From positions 8,821 to 18,771 of the forward strand of contig DJHI01000058.1 in assembly GCA_002431715.1 (NCBI GenBank): a DNA stretch of 9,951 bases, written 5' to 3'. Within the stretch, counting starts at the first letter, position 1, and every line of letters starts with the position of its first letter. The notes beneath the pieces were generated by a model that saw only the letters and a list, made by a program, of their open reading frames with translations, did no database searches and was not told the origin of the DNA. Made by a program: the position numbers and the translations under genes. Below, one piece after another: positions 1 to 5,699 of this stretch. Origin of the DNA: Armatimonadetes bacterium UBA5829. GTDB lineage: Bacteria; Armatimonadota; UBA5829.

Positions 1-119
1 CGCTTCAATGTGTTTACTTGCCCGATGGCAAGGTAAAGCCGATTTTGAAACACAATTGTCCTTGACAGAGAGATAATCGGAAACTTGTAAATGAAATTGC
101 TTAAGGGTAATCCCTGAAT

Positions 120-149
120 TTGAACATTAATTGCGTTGTGCACTATAAA
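120..149 (+). promoter_or_regulatory. candidate sigma-70-type promoter for the LuxR-family gene
   Basis: TTGAAC (120-125) and TATAAA (144-149) are 18 bp apart. They match the consensus -35 at 4 of 6 positions and the -10 at 5 of 6. Transcription would start near 156 and give a leader of about 100 nt before the ATG at 258. The region is A+T-rich, so chance matches are possible. Confidence 0.4.
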
Positions 150-180
150 GCTGAAAGATGACGGATGCAACAATTTTATA

Positions 181-237
181 ACAGACGGACATATAGATAG
201 AATATTATCAAATAAGTCTCGATGACTGTCTGTTTTT
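181..237 (+). promoter_or_regulatory. leader hairpin followed by T5, possible attenuator
   Basis: ACAGAC (181-186) can pair with GTCTGT (228-233). A second short CAT/ATG pairing (190-192 with 222-224) lies inside it. The 3' arm runs directly into five T (233-237), about 20 nt before the start codon. This has the outline of an intrinsic terminator in the leader of the regulator gene, but the outer stem is only 6 bp and the loop is long and A+T-rich. Confidence 0.3.
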
Positions 238-257
238 GCTGCTGAAGGGAATCTGGT

Positions 258-887
258 ATGTTTGAAAGTATCGGGGTTGTTATAATAGATGAATTTCCCA
301 TAGTGCGATTGGGCATACGAGAAATACTGTCCGAACGTTCAAAGGCCCATATAATGGGAGAGTTTGCATCATTGCAGGATGCAAGCAAATTTATCAGAAT
401 TCAAAAACCCGATCTAGTAATTACTGAGTTAGTAAACGGTGGCAGGTATATGTTAGAGGAATTGCCTGGTTTCTTCTCCGATCATTCGGTCAAAGCGCTT
501 GCCTTTACGGATTGTTCTAACTGGGAATGTGTGGAGAAATTCTTGAATGCAGGAGGATGTGGTTATGCTTCCAAGCAGGAGAGTGTAGAAGAGCTGGTAT
601 CAGCAGTAAATGCGGTAGTGTGTGGCAGAAGATGGATATCACCTTATATAAATTCGCCTCCTGAGCCGGTAAAAAATGCTTCTCCCAAAAAAACTATAGC
701 ACTTTCAAAGCGTGAGTGGGAAATAATATCGCTTGTAATCAAAGGACTTACCAGTAAAGAGATCGCCGAGCAGTTATGCGTGAGTATCAAAACAGTCGAG
801 AGCCATAGATACAGAGTCTTTAAGAAACTGAATATTCGCCATAGCGCTCAATTAGCTAAATTAATAGAAAAGGTCAGCATAAAATGA
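258..887 (+). CDS. LuxR/NarL-family response-regulator-like protein with degenerate receiver
   Basis: The 209-residue protein has the length and layout of NarL/FixJ-type response regulators: an N-terminal receiver-like domain (about 4-125) and a C-terminal LuxR-type helix-turn-helix (about 147-205). The HTH carries the family pattern LSKREWEII, GLTSKEIAEQL and SIKTVESHRYRVFKKL, so DNA binding and transcriptional control are well supported. In the receiver the acidic pocket (D11, E12), the switch Thr (T84) and the Lys (K106) can be aligned. The phospho-accepting Asp expected after the PDLV motif is Glu (E57, in PDLVITEL). That suggests an atypical receiver that is phosphorylation-independent or permanently active (inference). 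AAGGGA lies about 8 nt before the ATG. No histidine kinase is adjacent. The gene is visibly richer in A+T than the genes to its right. Its target genes cannot be told from this window. Confidence 0.9.
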   Translation: MFESIGVVIIDEFPIVRLGIREILSERSKAHIMGEFASLQDASKFIRIQKPDLVITELVNGGRYMLEELPGFFSDHSVKALAFTDCSNWECVEKFLNAGGCGYASKQESVEELVSAVNAVVCGRRWISPYINSPPEPVKNASPKKTIALSKREWEIISLVIKGLTSKEIAEQLCVSIKTVESHRYRVFKKLNIRHSAQLAKLIEKVSIK

Positions 888-904
888 TTGGACTTTCATG
901 CAGC

Positions 905-940
905 AAAAAAGCGAACGCATCCATAATTGAATGCGTTCGC
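905..940 (-). terminator. rho-independent terminator of the receptor-cheW operon
   Basis: A perfect 10-bp inverted repeat, GCGAACGCAT (911-920) and ATGCGTTCGC (931-940), encloses a 10-nt loop. On the minus strand it is followed by six T (complement of 905-910), the classic intrinsic-terminator form, 22 bp after the cheW stop. On the plus strand no T-run follows, so it should be a weak terminator for the converging LuxR-family gene. Confidence 0.9.
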
Positions 941-961
941 CCGGGAAGATACGCTGCTAAA

Positions 962-1480
962 TTACGCAGCTTTAGCTTCTTGTTCTTTGCGAGTGCGTTT
1001 CTCTACATTCGAGAGCGTGTCCAGTTCCTTTTCAGTAAGGACCTTTTCAAGATCAATCAGAATGACCAGTCGATTTTCCTGCTTACCCACCCCACGCACG
1101 TAAGCGGAATCGACATTTACAACAACCGGGGACGGCGGCTCGATCATATCGGCCGAGAGGCGAAGTGTCTCTGCGACAGCATCGACCACCATGCCGATCA
1201 TCTGGCCGCCTGCCTCGACAACCACAATCCTGGAAGACTTAGTTGCATCGCTGACCGGCAGCCCGAATCGCTTTCTAAGATCGATTACGGGAACGATACT
1301 GCCGCGCAGATTGATCACACCTTCCACAAACTCGGGAGTTCGAGGAATCTTGGTAATCTCCTGCATTCGGATAATTGTGTTGACCGCTCCGATATCTACG
1401 CCGTAGAACTCGTGAGCAAGATCAAATACAACCAGCTGTTCCCACTGATCAATTGCGACATCGCGAGATTCGTTAGACAT
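962..1480 (-). CDS. cheW: chemotaxis coupling protein CheW
   Basis: CheW is the cytoplasmic adaptor that couples chemoreceptors to the kinase CheA in signalling arrays. The 172-residue product is a single CheW domain. It shows the diagnostic order LVVFDLAHEFYGVDI, IPRTPEFVEGVINLRG, PVIDLRKRFG, then an IGMVVDAV strand and the closing GVGKQENRLVILIDLEKVL. A charged 20-residue C-terminal tail follows. I place the start at 1480 because GGAGGG lies 8 nt upstream. The ATG at 1495 would put that ribosome-binding site inside the gene and has none of its own. The gene lies 18 bp after the receptor stop codon and ends at a strong terminator, so the two form an operon. No cheA, cheY, cheR or cheB is present here, so they must be encoded elsewhere if the system is functional. 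Confidence 0.95.
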   Translation of the reverse strand: MSNESRDVAIDQWEQLVVFDLAHEFYGVDIGAVNTIIRMQEITKIPRTPEFVEGVINLRGSIVPVIDLRKRFGLPVSDATKSSRIVVVEAGGQMIGMVVDAVAETLRLSADMIEPPSPVVVNVDSAYVRGVGKQENRLVILIDLEKVLTEKELDTLSNVEKRTRKEQEAKAA

Positions 1481-1498
1481 GGTTTCACCCTCCATCTC

Positions 1499-3439
1499 TT
1501 ACGCAGCCTTCTTTCGTCGGTCTCGGGTAACAGCCTTGGAGATATCCTGCAGAGTTCCTCTCTGCTGGCCGTCATCTACTTTAAACTGCGATACGACTTC
1601 CTGAAGCTCTTCAGCCATCTGAGCGAGTTCTTCAGAGGATGCAGTAAGCTCTTCAACAGAAGCCATCTGCTCCTGAGTAGTTGCGGAAACTTCCTGAGCG
1701 GCCGCCGCATTCTCTTCACTAACCGCTGCGACCTGTTCGATCTGTCTGGCAACATCGTCGCTGCTTGCAGACATCTCTTCTGCCGCAGCAGTAGTCTCTT
1801 CCGTTATGGCGGATACATTCTCAATCGCCTTTACCACTTCCGCACTGGAGCTGCTCATCTGCTGGGTGGCCGCCGAGACTTCCTCGATCTGTCTGACGAT
1901 ACTGACAATGGCTTCCTGAATTGCGCTCAAAGCCTCACCGGCCTGGTTGCCAAGCTGAGTCCCTTCGGCTACTTCCTGGCTTCCCTGATTCATTGCGCTT
2001 ACGGCATGATCGGTCATCTGCTGAATGTTGGAGATAAGTTCGGCGATCTCGCCCGTAGCCTTGGAGCTTCTCTCGGCAAGCTTTCTGACTTCATCCGCGA
2101 CAACAGCGAATCCCTTGCCATGCTCGCCTGCCCTTGCTGCTTCAATCGCAGCGTTCAGTGCGAGCAGGTTGGTCTGCTCTGCAATATCGTCGATTGTCTC
2201 AACTATCGCGCCGATCTGCTGCGAACTCTCACCAAGCTGTTTGACCATTTCAGCGACCTTATCAGTTGCATCCTTGATTCTGTCCATCCCCTGAACAGCA
2301 TCGGCAACCTGCTTACCGCCGGTGTTGGCAACTTCGGTTACTGTCTGCCCGTTGGCGGCTGCTTCCTGTGAAAGCGCGGAAACATGATCTATAGCGGAGG
2401 TAATCTGCTGGACCAGAGAAACTGTCTGATCTACAGTGTTGGCCTGGTTCTGGGCGCCGGTGGCAACTTCCTGGACCGCTCTACTCAACTGTTCCATCGC
2501 CTCTGCGCTGGACTGAACGGTCTTGGACTGCTCGGTTGATCCGGCGGCTACCTGGTTGATTGTTTCTGTGATCTGCTGAGTGGCCTTGTTGACCTCTTCG
2601 GATGTAGCTGAAAGCTCCTGTGAGGACGCGGCTACTTTCTCAGCGGATTGAGATACATGGATTACAGTAATCTGCAAAGACTCTACCATCCGCTTGAATG
2701 CCTGTGAAAGCTGACCGATCTCGTCTTCGCCATGAGACTGCACTTTTACGGTAAGGTCGCCATCCGCTATCTTCTCTGCGTCTTTTACAAGAGCGGCTAC
2801 CGGTGTGACGATAGCTTTTGTAATTGTGAATGCGACAAAAACTCCGAAAATTACAGCAAGGAAAGAAAGAATGCAGACAGCCTTTACGGCGTTGCTTCCG
2901 GCCTCGCGTGCACGATTAGTGGCCTTATCTTTCTCAACTTTGATTGCCTTGAGCATATCTTCGCAAGCTTTAACTGTCTCGTTGGTGGCATCGGCCATTT
3001 TGCCCAACGCAATCTGGCTCACGAGATCCTTTTTACCTGCACGGTATGCTGGCAGGGCCTCATTTGTCCAAATGCTTGCGTATTTGGCCTCGCCTTCCTT
3101 GATAGTGCGCATTGTCTCCTTGCCACTTGTGGTCGTGAGAGAGTTTTCAAGTTTCTCGGCTGTCTGTCTGAAATTAGCCACCTCGTTTTGATACTGCTGA
3201 GCAAGAGATTCATTGCCATAAAGCAGATAGCCGCGTGCACACATAATGTGTCTGCTCATCGACCAGGCCAGCTCATAAGACCAATCCACCTGTTTTGCGC
3301 GAAGCCCTGTGGCCTCCTCAGTGTTCTTGTTCATGGTGCGGATGTTTGTGAATGCAACAATGCCCACTATGATAGTGAGCATCAAAACAATTGCAAACCC
3401 GCCGCCAATTTTAGTCCCGATCTTCAGTTTAGATAACAT
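1499..3439 (-). CDS. methyl-accepting chemotaxis protein (transmembrane receptor)
   Basis: This is a 646-residue receptor with standard topology. There is a short basic N-terminus, TM1 (about 10-30), a roughly 155-residue extracytoplasmic helical sensor (31-185, resembling the four-helix-bundle MCP sensor class), TM2 (about 186-208) and a HAMP linker (209-262, with the P at V-T-P-V and the DGDLT and DEIGQL motifs). A long coiled-coil signalling domain (about 263-620) follows. The hairpin tip that contacts CheA and CheW is highly conserved at 418-458 ([19 protein letters not shown], then [18 protein letters not shown]). Candidate methylation segments rich in E/Q-S/A-T pairs lie on both sides of the tip. 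The C-terminus ends in a basic stretch (RRKKAA), with no NWETF-type CheR/CheB tether. GGAGGG sits 5-6 nt before the ATG. The ligand cannot be predicted from the sensor sequence. Confidence 0.96.
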   Translation of the reverse strand: MLSKLKIGTKIGGGFAIVLMLTIIVGIVAFTNIRTMNKNTEEATGLRAKQVDWSYELAWSMSRHIMCARGYLLYGNESLAQQYQNEVANFRQTAEKLENSLTTTSGKETMRTIKEGEAKYASIWTNEALPAYRAGKKDLVSQIALGKMADATNETVKACEDMLKAIKVEKDKATNRAREAGSNAVKAVCILSFLAVIFGVFVAFTITKAIVTPVAALVKDAEKIADGDLTVKVQSHGEDEIGQLSQAFKRMVESLQITVIHVSQSAEKVAASSQELSATSEEVNKATQQITETINQVAAGSTEQSKTVQSSAEAMEQLSRAVQEVATGAQNQANTVDQTVSLVQQITSAIDHVSALSQEAAANGQTVTEVANTGGKQVADAVQGMDRIKDATDKVAEMVKQLGESSQQIGAIVETIDDIAEQTNLLALNAAIEAARAGEHGKGFAVVADEVRKLAERSSKATGEIAELISNIQQMTDHAVSAMNQGSQEVAEGTQLGNQAGEALSAIQEAIVSIVRQIEEVSAATQQMSSSSAEVVKAIENVSAITEETTAAAEEMSASSDDVARQIEQVAAVSEENAAAAQEVSATTQEQMASVEELTASSEELAQMAEELQEVVSQFKVDDGQQRGTLQDISKAVTRDRRKKAA

Positions 3440-3480
3440 GAACTACCCTCCATCAATTCGACTGCAATACTGTTTTAATA

Positions 3481-3508
3481 ATTAAACATTTTCATTATTG
3501 GTTGCCAA
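3481..3508 (-). promoter_or_regulatory. candidate promoter of the receptor-cheW operon
   Basis: On the minus strand TTGGCA (3508-3503) and TTTAAT (3486-3481) are separated by 16 bp, each matching 5 of 6 consensus positions. Transcription would start near 3474, giving a leader of about 35 nt before the ATG at 3439. Two dyads overlap it: TTTAAT-A-ATTAAA (3474-3486) on the -10 and ATTGG-TTG-CCAAT (3497-3509) on the -35. A third, TGACA-N5-TGTCA (3531-3545), lies just upstream. These are possible operators. Confidence 0.55.
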
Positions 3509-3545
3509 TTTAGTATTCTTTACGGGCTAGTGACATCTATTGTCA

Positions 3546-3860
3546 TTCGTTCTTAATCAGGGTGAAGGTGAGGGTTAATACTTTCTAGTAGATGAGGTCT
3601 ATAGTCATATAACAAAGGATGCTCGAGGGTCAGCTTTTGCCGTAGTGTAGGGGTGAGCGCGAATCACTTTGTCTGTTCCGTTAGCTTTTCGCCGACCCTC
3701 CAAGTGCATCCATAGTGATTGTAGACAAAACCTGCCAACCAGACATGAGTCCGGCGACTCATTTCGAGGCTGAGATAGTCCTATCTTTTTCGGGAATGGA
3801 TACTTTTGAGGGTCGGAGGCACCATTTACAAATAAGGGAAAGCAAGGTTTCCGCAGAGCA
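3546..3860. other. gene-free intergenic region with long inverted repeats (possible structured RNA)
   Basis: I find no convincing protein gene between smpB and the receptor operon. The stretch is dominated by complementary segments. Arm A (3692-3713, starting CCGACCCTC) and arm B (3796-3816, ending GAGGGTCGG) pair over 9 bp, then through a short irregular stretch, then over 6 bp (ATCCAT/ATGGAT). They enclose 82 nt that hold two more perfect hairpins: ATGAGTC/GACTCAT with loop CGGC (3745-3762), and AGATAG/CTATCT (3773-3786). A third segment, GAGGGTCAGC (3625-3634), can also pair with arm A (3691-3700), so the two helices exclude each other. It could be an RNA (strand unknown), a read-through leader, or a decayed repeat element. 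It matches no tRNA, tmRNA or riboswitch family I recognise. Confidence 0.45.
3837..3852 (-). terminator. weak hairpin just after smpB
   Basis: GGAAA (3837-3841) and TTTCC (3848-3852) enclose a 6-nt loop, 9 bp after the smpB stop codon. The downstream stretch on the minus strand has only a broken T-rich run (CTTATTTGT). This may act as a poor terminator, so read-through into the repeat-rich region toward the receptor operon is plausible. Confidence 0.25.
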
Positions 3861-4337
3861 TTAGTCCGCTCTTGAGGCTTCTTCGCGGCGGCGGTCTCTC
3901 TCGACATCACGAGCAGCGATAGACTCGCGCTTATCGTAAAGCTTTTTACCTCTGCCAAGGCCGACGTTGATTTTGGCATAGCCGTGAGAGAAATAAAGCT
4001 TGAGAGGTATGAGGGTATAACCTTTCTCCTGAAGCTGTCGATTGATCTTATTGATCTCTACCTTACGCATAAGGAGTTTACGCGGACGAAGCGGGTCTAC
4101 ATTGAACCTGTTTCCTTGCTCGTAAGGAGCGATGTGCATGCCGTGAAGCCACACTTCGTCGTTTTCGATCTTGCAGAAAGCTTCGGTGATGCTTGCTTTG
4201 CCCAGGCGCAGCGACTTGACTTCAGTGCCCACGAGCACGATTCCGGCTTCATACTGATCTTCTATATGATACTCATGCCAGGCTTTGCGATTGGAGATCG
4301 ATACTTCCTGGGGTTTTGTCTTCTTGTCCTTTGCCAT
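3861..4337 (-). CDS. smpB: SsrA-binding protein SmpB
   Basis: SmpB binds tmRNA and delivers it to ribosomes stalled on broken mRNAs (trans-translation). The 158-residue product matches the family in length and in its motifs: SISNRKAWHEYHIEDQYEAG (13-32), the GTEVKSLR core (38-45), ITEAFCKI (50-57), a WLHGMHIAPYEQGN stretch and the basic GRGKKLYDKRE segment (128-138). It ends in an Arg-rich tail, the part that enters the decoding centre. The frame stays open upstream to 4442. I place the start at 4337 because MAKDKKTK is the usual N-terminus and because the promoter -10 lies within that upstream extension. No Shine-Dalgarno precedes this ATG, which fits a nearly leaderless mRNA. No tmRNA gene is recognisable next to it. 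Confidence 0.96.
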   Translation of the reverse strand: MAKDKKTKPQEVSISNRKAWHEYHIEDQYEAGIVLVGTEVKSLRLGKASITEAFCKIENDEVWLHGMHIAPYEQGNRFNVDPLRPRKLLMRKVEINKINRQLQEKGYTLIPLKLYFSHGYAKINVGLGRGKKLYDKRESIAARDVERDRRREEASRAD

Positions 4338-4346
4338 AATCGCAAT

Positions 4347-4375
4347 ATTATACCACGACTGAACGTGCATATTGA
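4347..4375 (-). promoter_or_regulatory. extended -10 promoter of smpB
   Basis: On the minus strand a perfect TATAAT (4352-4347) is preceded by TGG, forming the TGnTATAAT extended -10 element. The -35 candidate around 4370-4375 is poor, as is common for extended -10 promoters. Only 9 nt separate the -10 from the smpB ATG, so the predicted start site lies about 2-3 nt before the start codon. Confidence 0.6.
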
Positions 4376-4380
4376 TCCAG

Positions 4381-4421
4381 TCGAGGCAAATTTGCAATTG
4401 GTCTTTTCGAGTGCAAATTTG
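4381..4421. repeat. paired GCAAATTTG repeats upstream of the smpB promoter
   Basis: TCGAG-GCAAATTTG (4381-4394) recurs as TCGAG-T-GCAAATTTG (4407-4421), 26-27 bp apart. The first copy extends to the perfect 10-bp palindrome GCAAATTTGC (4386-4395). They sit immediately upstream of the smpB -35 region, where activator sites or an A+T-rich UP-like element would lie. Confidence 0.5.
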
Positions 4422-4440
4422 TCCGAACAACTGAGTCAAC

Positions 4441-4468
4441 AAAAAAAGCCGGAGTATCTCCGGCTTTT
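4441..4468 (-). terminator. rho-independent terminator after the zinc-ribbon gene
   Basis: GCCGGAG (4448-4454) and CTCCGGC (4458-4464) form a perfect 7-bp stem with a 3-nt loop. On the minus strand it is followed by seven T (complement of 4441-4447), 23 bp after the stop of the upstream gene. It isolates the zinc-ribbon gene from smpB. The four T on the other side could give weak plus-strand activity. Confidence 0.9.
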
Positions 4469-4490
4469 CACAATGAATTATAGATAATAG

Positions 4491-4709
4491 CTAGTTCTGG
4501 ATAAGAATCATCCCGTTTGCCTTATCTTCAATCTCGCTGACAGCATTTTTGATGTAATCTCTCAGCTCAGGGTCGGCTCCGTTTGGCGAACACATACATC
4601 CGCACCACGGGCAGGCAAGGCCTTCCGCGGGGTCGGTAAAGAAATCAGATACAAGTTCGGTTCCACAATTCTGGCATCTTAAGTGCCATTCCACTCTCAG
4701 CTTGATCAT
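4491..4709 (-). CDS. small zinc-ribbon protein of unknown function
   Basis: This 72-residue acidic protein has two CxxC knuckles, C12-QN-C15 and C33-PW-C36, 17 residues apart, plus extra cysteines C38 and C40. That is a typical zinc-ribbon arrangement. The remainder (about 45-65) looks like a single amphipathic helix. I recognise no specific family. I place the start at 4709 because GGTGAG lies 4 nt before that ATG. The frame is open to an ATG at 4766, which would give 91 residues, but that start has no well-placed ribosome-binding site. It follows yebC by 98 bp with no terminator between them, so it may be co-transcribed with yebC, and it ends at its own strong terminator. A role in nucleic-acid or protein binding is only a guess from the fold. 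Confidence 0.7.
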   Translation of the reverse strand: MIKLRVEWHLRCQNCGTELVSDFFTDPAEGLACPWCGCMCSPNGADPELRDYIKNAVSEIEDKANGMILIQN

Positions 4710-4807
4710 ACTGCTCACCGTCCGGTATGTATATGACGACATAACAGGCTGAACGGTTCGCATCATGCGAAAAAAAATTACTCCATTACCAAAAAAACCG
4801 TACTACT

Positions 4808-5560
4808 CTATCCTGCCGCTTCCTGAAGAATCTCATCAGGTATATCAAAGTTTGCATATGCATTCTGGACGTCATCATTATCTTCCAGAGCATCCATCAA
4901 TCTAAGTATCTTCCCGGCTTCTTTCAAGTCCTCAATGCGAACAGTCGTCTTGGGAATCTGAGTCTGCTCGGCGGACATGAACTCAATACCGGCTTCTTCC
5001 AAGGCTTCCCGGACTTTTACAAGCGCCTCACTGGGGCAGGTAACCTCGATGACGTCATCTTCGACTTTTATGTCTTCGGCGCCTGCATCCATGGTGGCCA
5101 TCATAACACTCTCTTCATCCGACTTATCGGCAGCGATTTGAACGAGACCCTTCTTATCGAACATCCAGGCCACACACCCCATTTCGCCGAGGTTGCCGCC
5201 ATTTTTAGCAAAGATGTTTCTAAGTTCGGCTACTGTTCGGTTTCTGTTATCCGTAAGGCAGGGAACGAGAATTGCGACTCCCGCGGACCCATAACCTTCA
5301 TATGTAATCTCTTCGAAGCTTGCGCCTTCGATCTCGCCGGTGCCTCTCTGGATTGCCCGTTTGATATTGTCCGCAGGCATCGAGTTCTCACGAGCCTTCG
5401 CAATAGCCATTCTAAGGGCCAAGTTGGCATCGGGATTGCCGCCGCCTTCTTTTGCAGCGACGATGATTTCTCGCGCCAGCTTGGTAAATATTTTGCCCCG
5501 CTGCAGGTCTTGTTTGCCTTTGCGAAGTCTTATATTATGCCATTTGGAATGACCGGACAT
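4808..5560 (-). CDS. yebC: YebC/TACO1-family protein (translation or transcription regulator)
   Basis: The 250-residue product is full length for the family and starts with the signature SGHSKWHNI. It continues with the RGKIFTKLAREIIVAAKEGG segment, PADNIKRAI (about 58-66), YEGYG and TDNRNRTVAELR. Family members are reported either as DNA-binding regulators or, for TACO1 and bacterial homologues, as ribosome-associated factors that relieve stalling at proline-rich stretches. The sequence alone does not decide between these roles. GAGGTGA lies about 7 nt before the ATG. The gene has its own good promoter (5641-5669) with a leader of about 75 nt, so it is at least partly independent of the transporter upstream. 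Confidence 0.95.
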   Translation of the reverse strand: MSGHSKWHNIRLRKGKQDLQRGKIFTKLAREIIVAAKEGGGNPDANLALRMAIAKARENSMPADNIKRAIQRGTGEIEGASFEEITYEGYGSAGVAILVPCLTDNRNRTVAELRNIFAKNGGNLGEMGCVAWMFDKKGLVQIAADKSDEESVMMATMDAGAEDIKVEDDVIEVTCPSEALVKVREALEEAGIEFMSAEQTQIPKTTVRIEDLKEAGKILRLMDALEDNDDVQNAYANFDIPDEILQEAAG

Positions 5561-5640
5561 TTAGTTTTTCACCTCGGGAATGTTGTTGAGGGGACAGGGG
5601 ATCAATCACAAAGCCCGGATTGCCCAGGCCCACCAGCAGT

Positions 5641-5669
5641 AGTATATCGCAAAAGTATGCTGAGGTCAA
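5641..5669 (-). promoter_or_regulatory. sigma-70-type promoter of yebC
   Basis: On the minus strand TTGACC (5669-5664) and TATACT (5646-5641) are exactly 17 bp apart, each matching 5 of 6 consensus positions. It lies just downstream of the transporter stop codon. The transcribed leader contains a GC-rich hairpin (GCCTGG, loop GCAAT, CCGGGC, near 5611-5627) well upstream of the ribosome-binding site. Confidence 0.7.
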
Positions 5670-5699
5670 CCAGGATTGCTTGAAGGTGTCCGTTACCAG

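Larger units (their letters stand above)
1..257. other. A+T-rich leader upstream of the LuxR-family gene
   Basis: I can assign no gene to this stretch. One frame is open from base 3 to a TGA at 63-65 (20 codons) and could be the tail of a gene to the left, but it is too short to identify. At 17-32 there is a perfect small hairpin, CTTGCC/GGCAAG with loop CGAT, nested inside GTGTTT (10-15) and AAACAC (48-53). A candidate promoter at 120-149 and a hairpin followed by five T (181-237) lie closer to the regulator gene and are listed separately. Confidence 0.4.

Noticed and set aside
10..53. c-di-GMP (GEMM) riboswitch-like bases near the left edge (GGCAAGGTAAAGCC)
   Set aside because: Only fragments of the consensus are present. 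The conserved GGCAAACC, GAAA tetraloop and GACGCAAAGCC order is missing.
3..65. Tail of an upstream gene ending at TGA 63-65
   Set aside because: Twenty open codons with no recognisable motif are not enough to call a gene.
884..2371. A 495-codon plus-strand reading frame overlapping the LuxR-family stop codon by ATGA
   Set aside because: It lies entirely antisense to cheW and the receptor, whose family motifs are unmistakable. Its product is Ser/Leu/Cys-rich with no recognisable domain, as expected for a frame forced open by codon bias.
2732..3436. A 234-codon plus-strand frame opposite the N-terminal half of the receptor
   Set aside because: Shadow of the receptor gene. It has no ribosome-binding site and no coherent protein features.
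3745..3770. Hammerhead-ribozyme-like string (ATGAGTCCGGCGACTCAT)
   Set aside because: It resembles the CTGATGAG stem II region, but the required GAAA segment and flanking stems are absent at the correct places.
3546..3860. Possible tmRNA or tRNA gene next to smpB
   Set aside because: Neither strand has the GGTTCGAATCC-type T-arm, an acceptor stem or a tag-peptide frame.
3605..3979. A 124-codon minus-strand frame overlapping the end of smpB
   Set aside because: It overlaps smpB in another frame and runs through the inverted repeats. It shows no domain and no start signal.
4338..4442. N-terminal extension of SmpB from the ATG at 4442
   Set aside because: These 35 codons cover the promoter -10 and the GCAAATTTG repeats and are absent from normal SmpB proteins.
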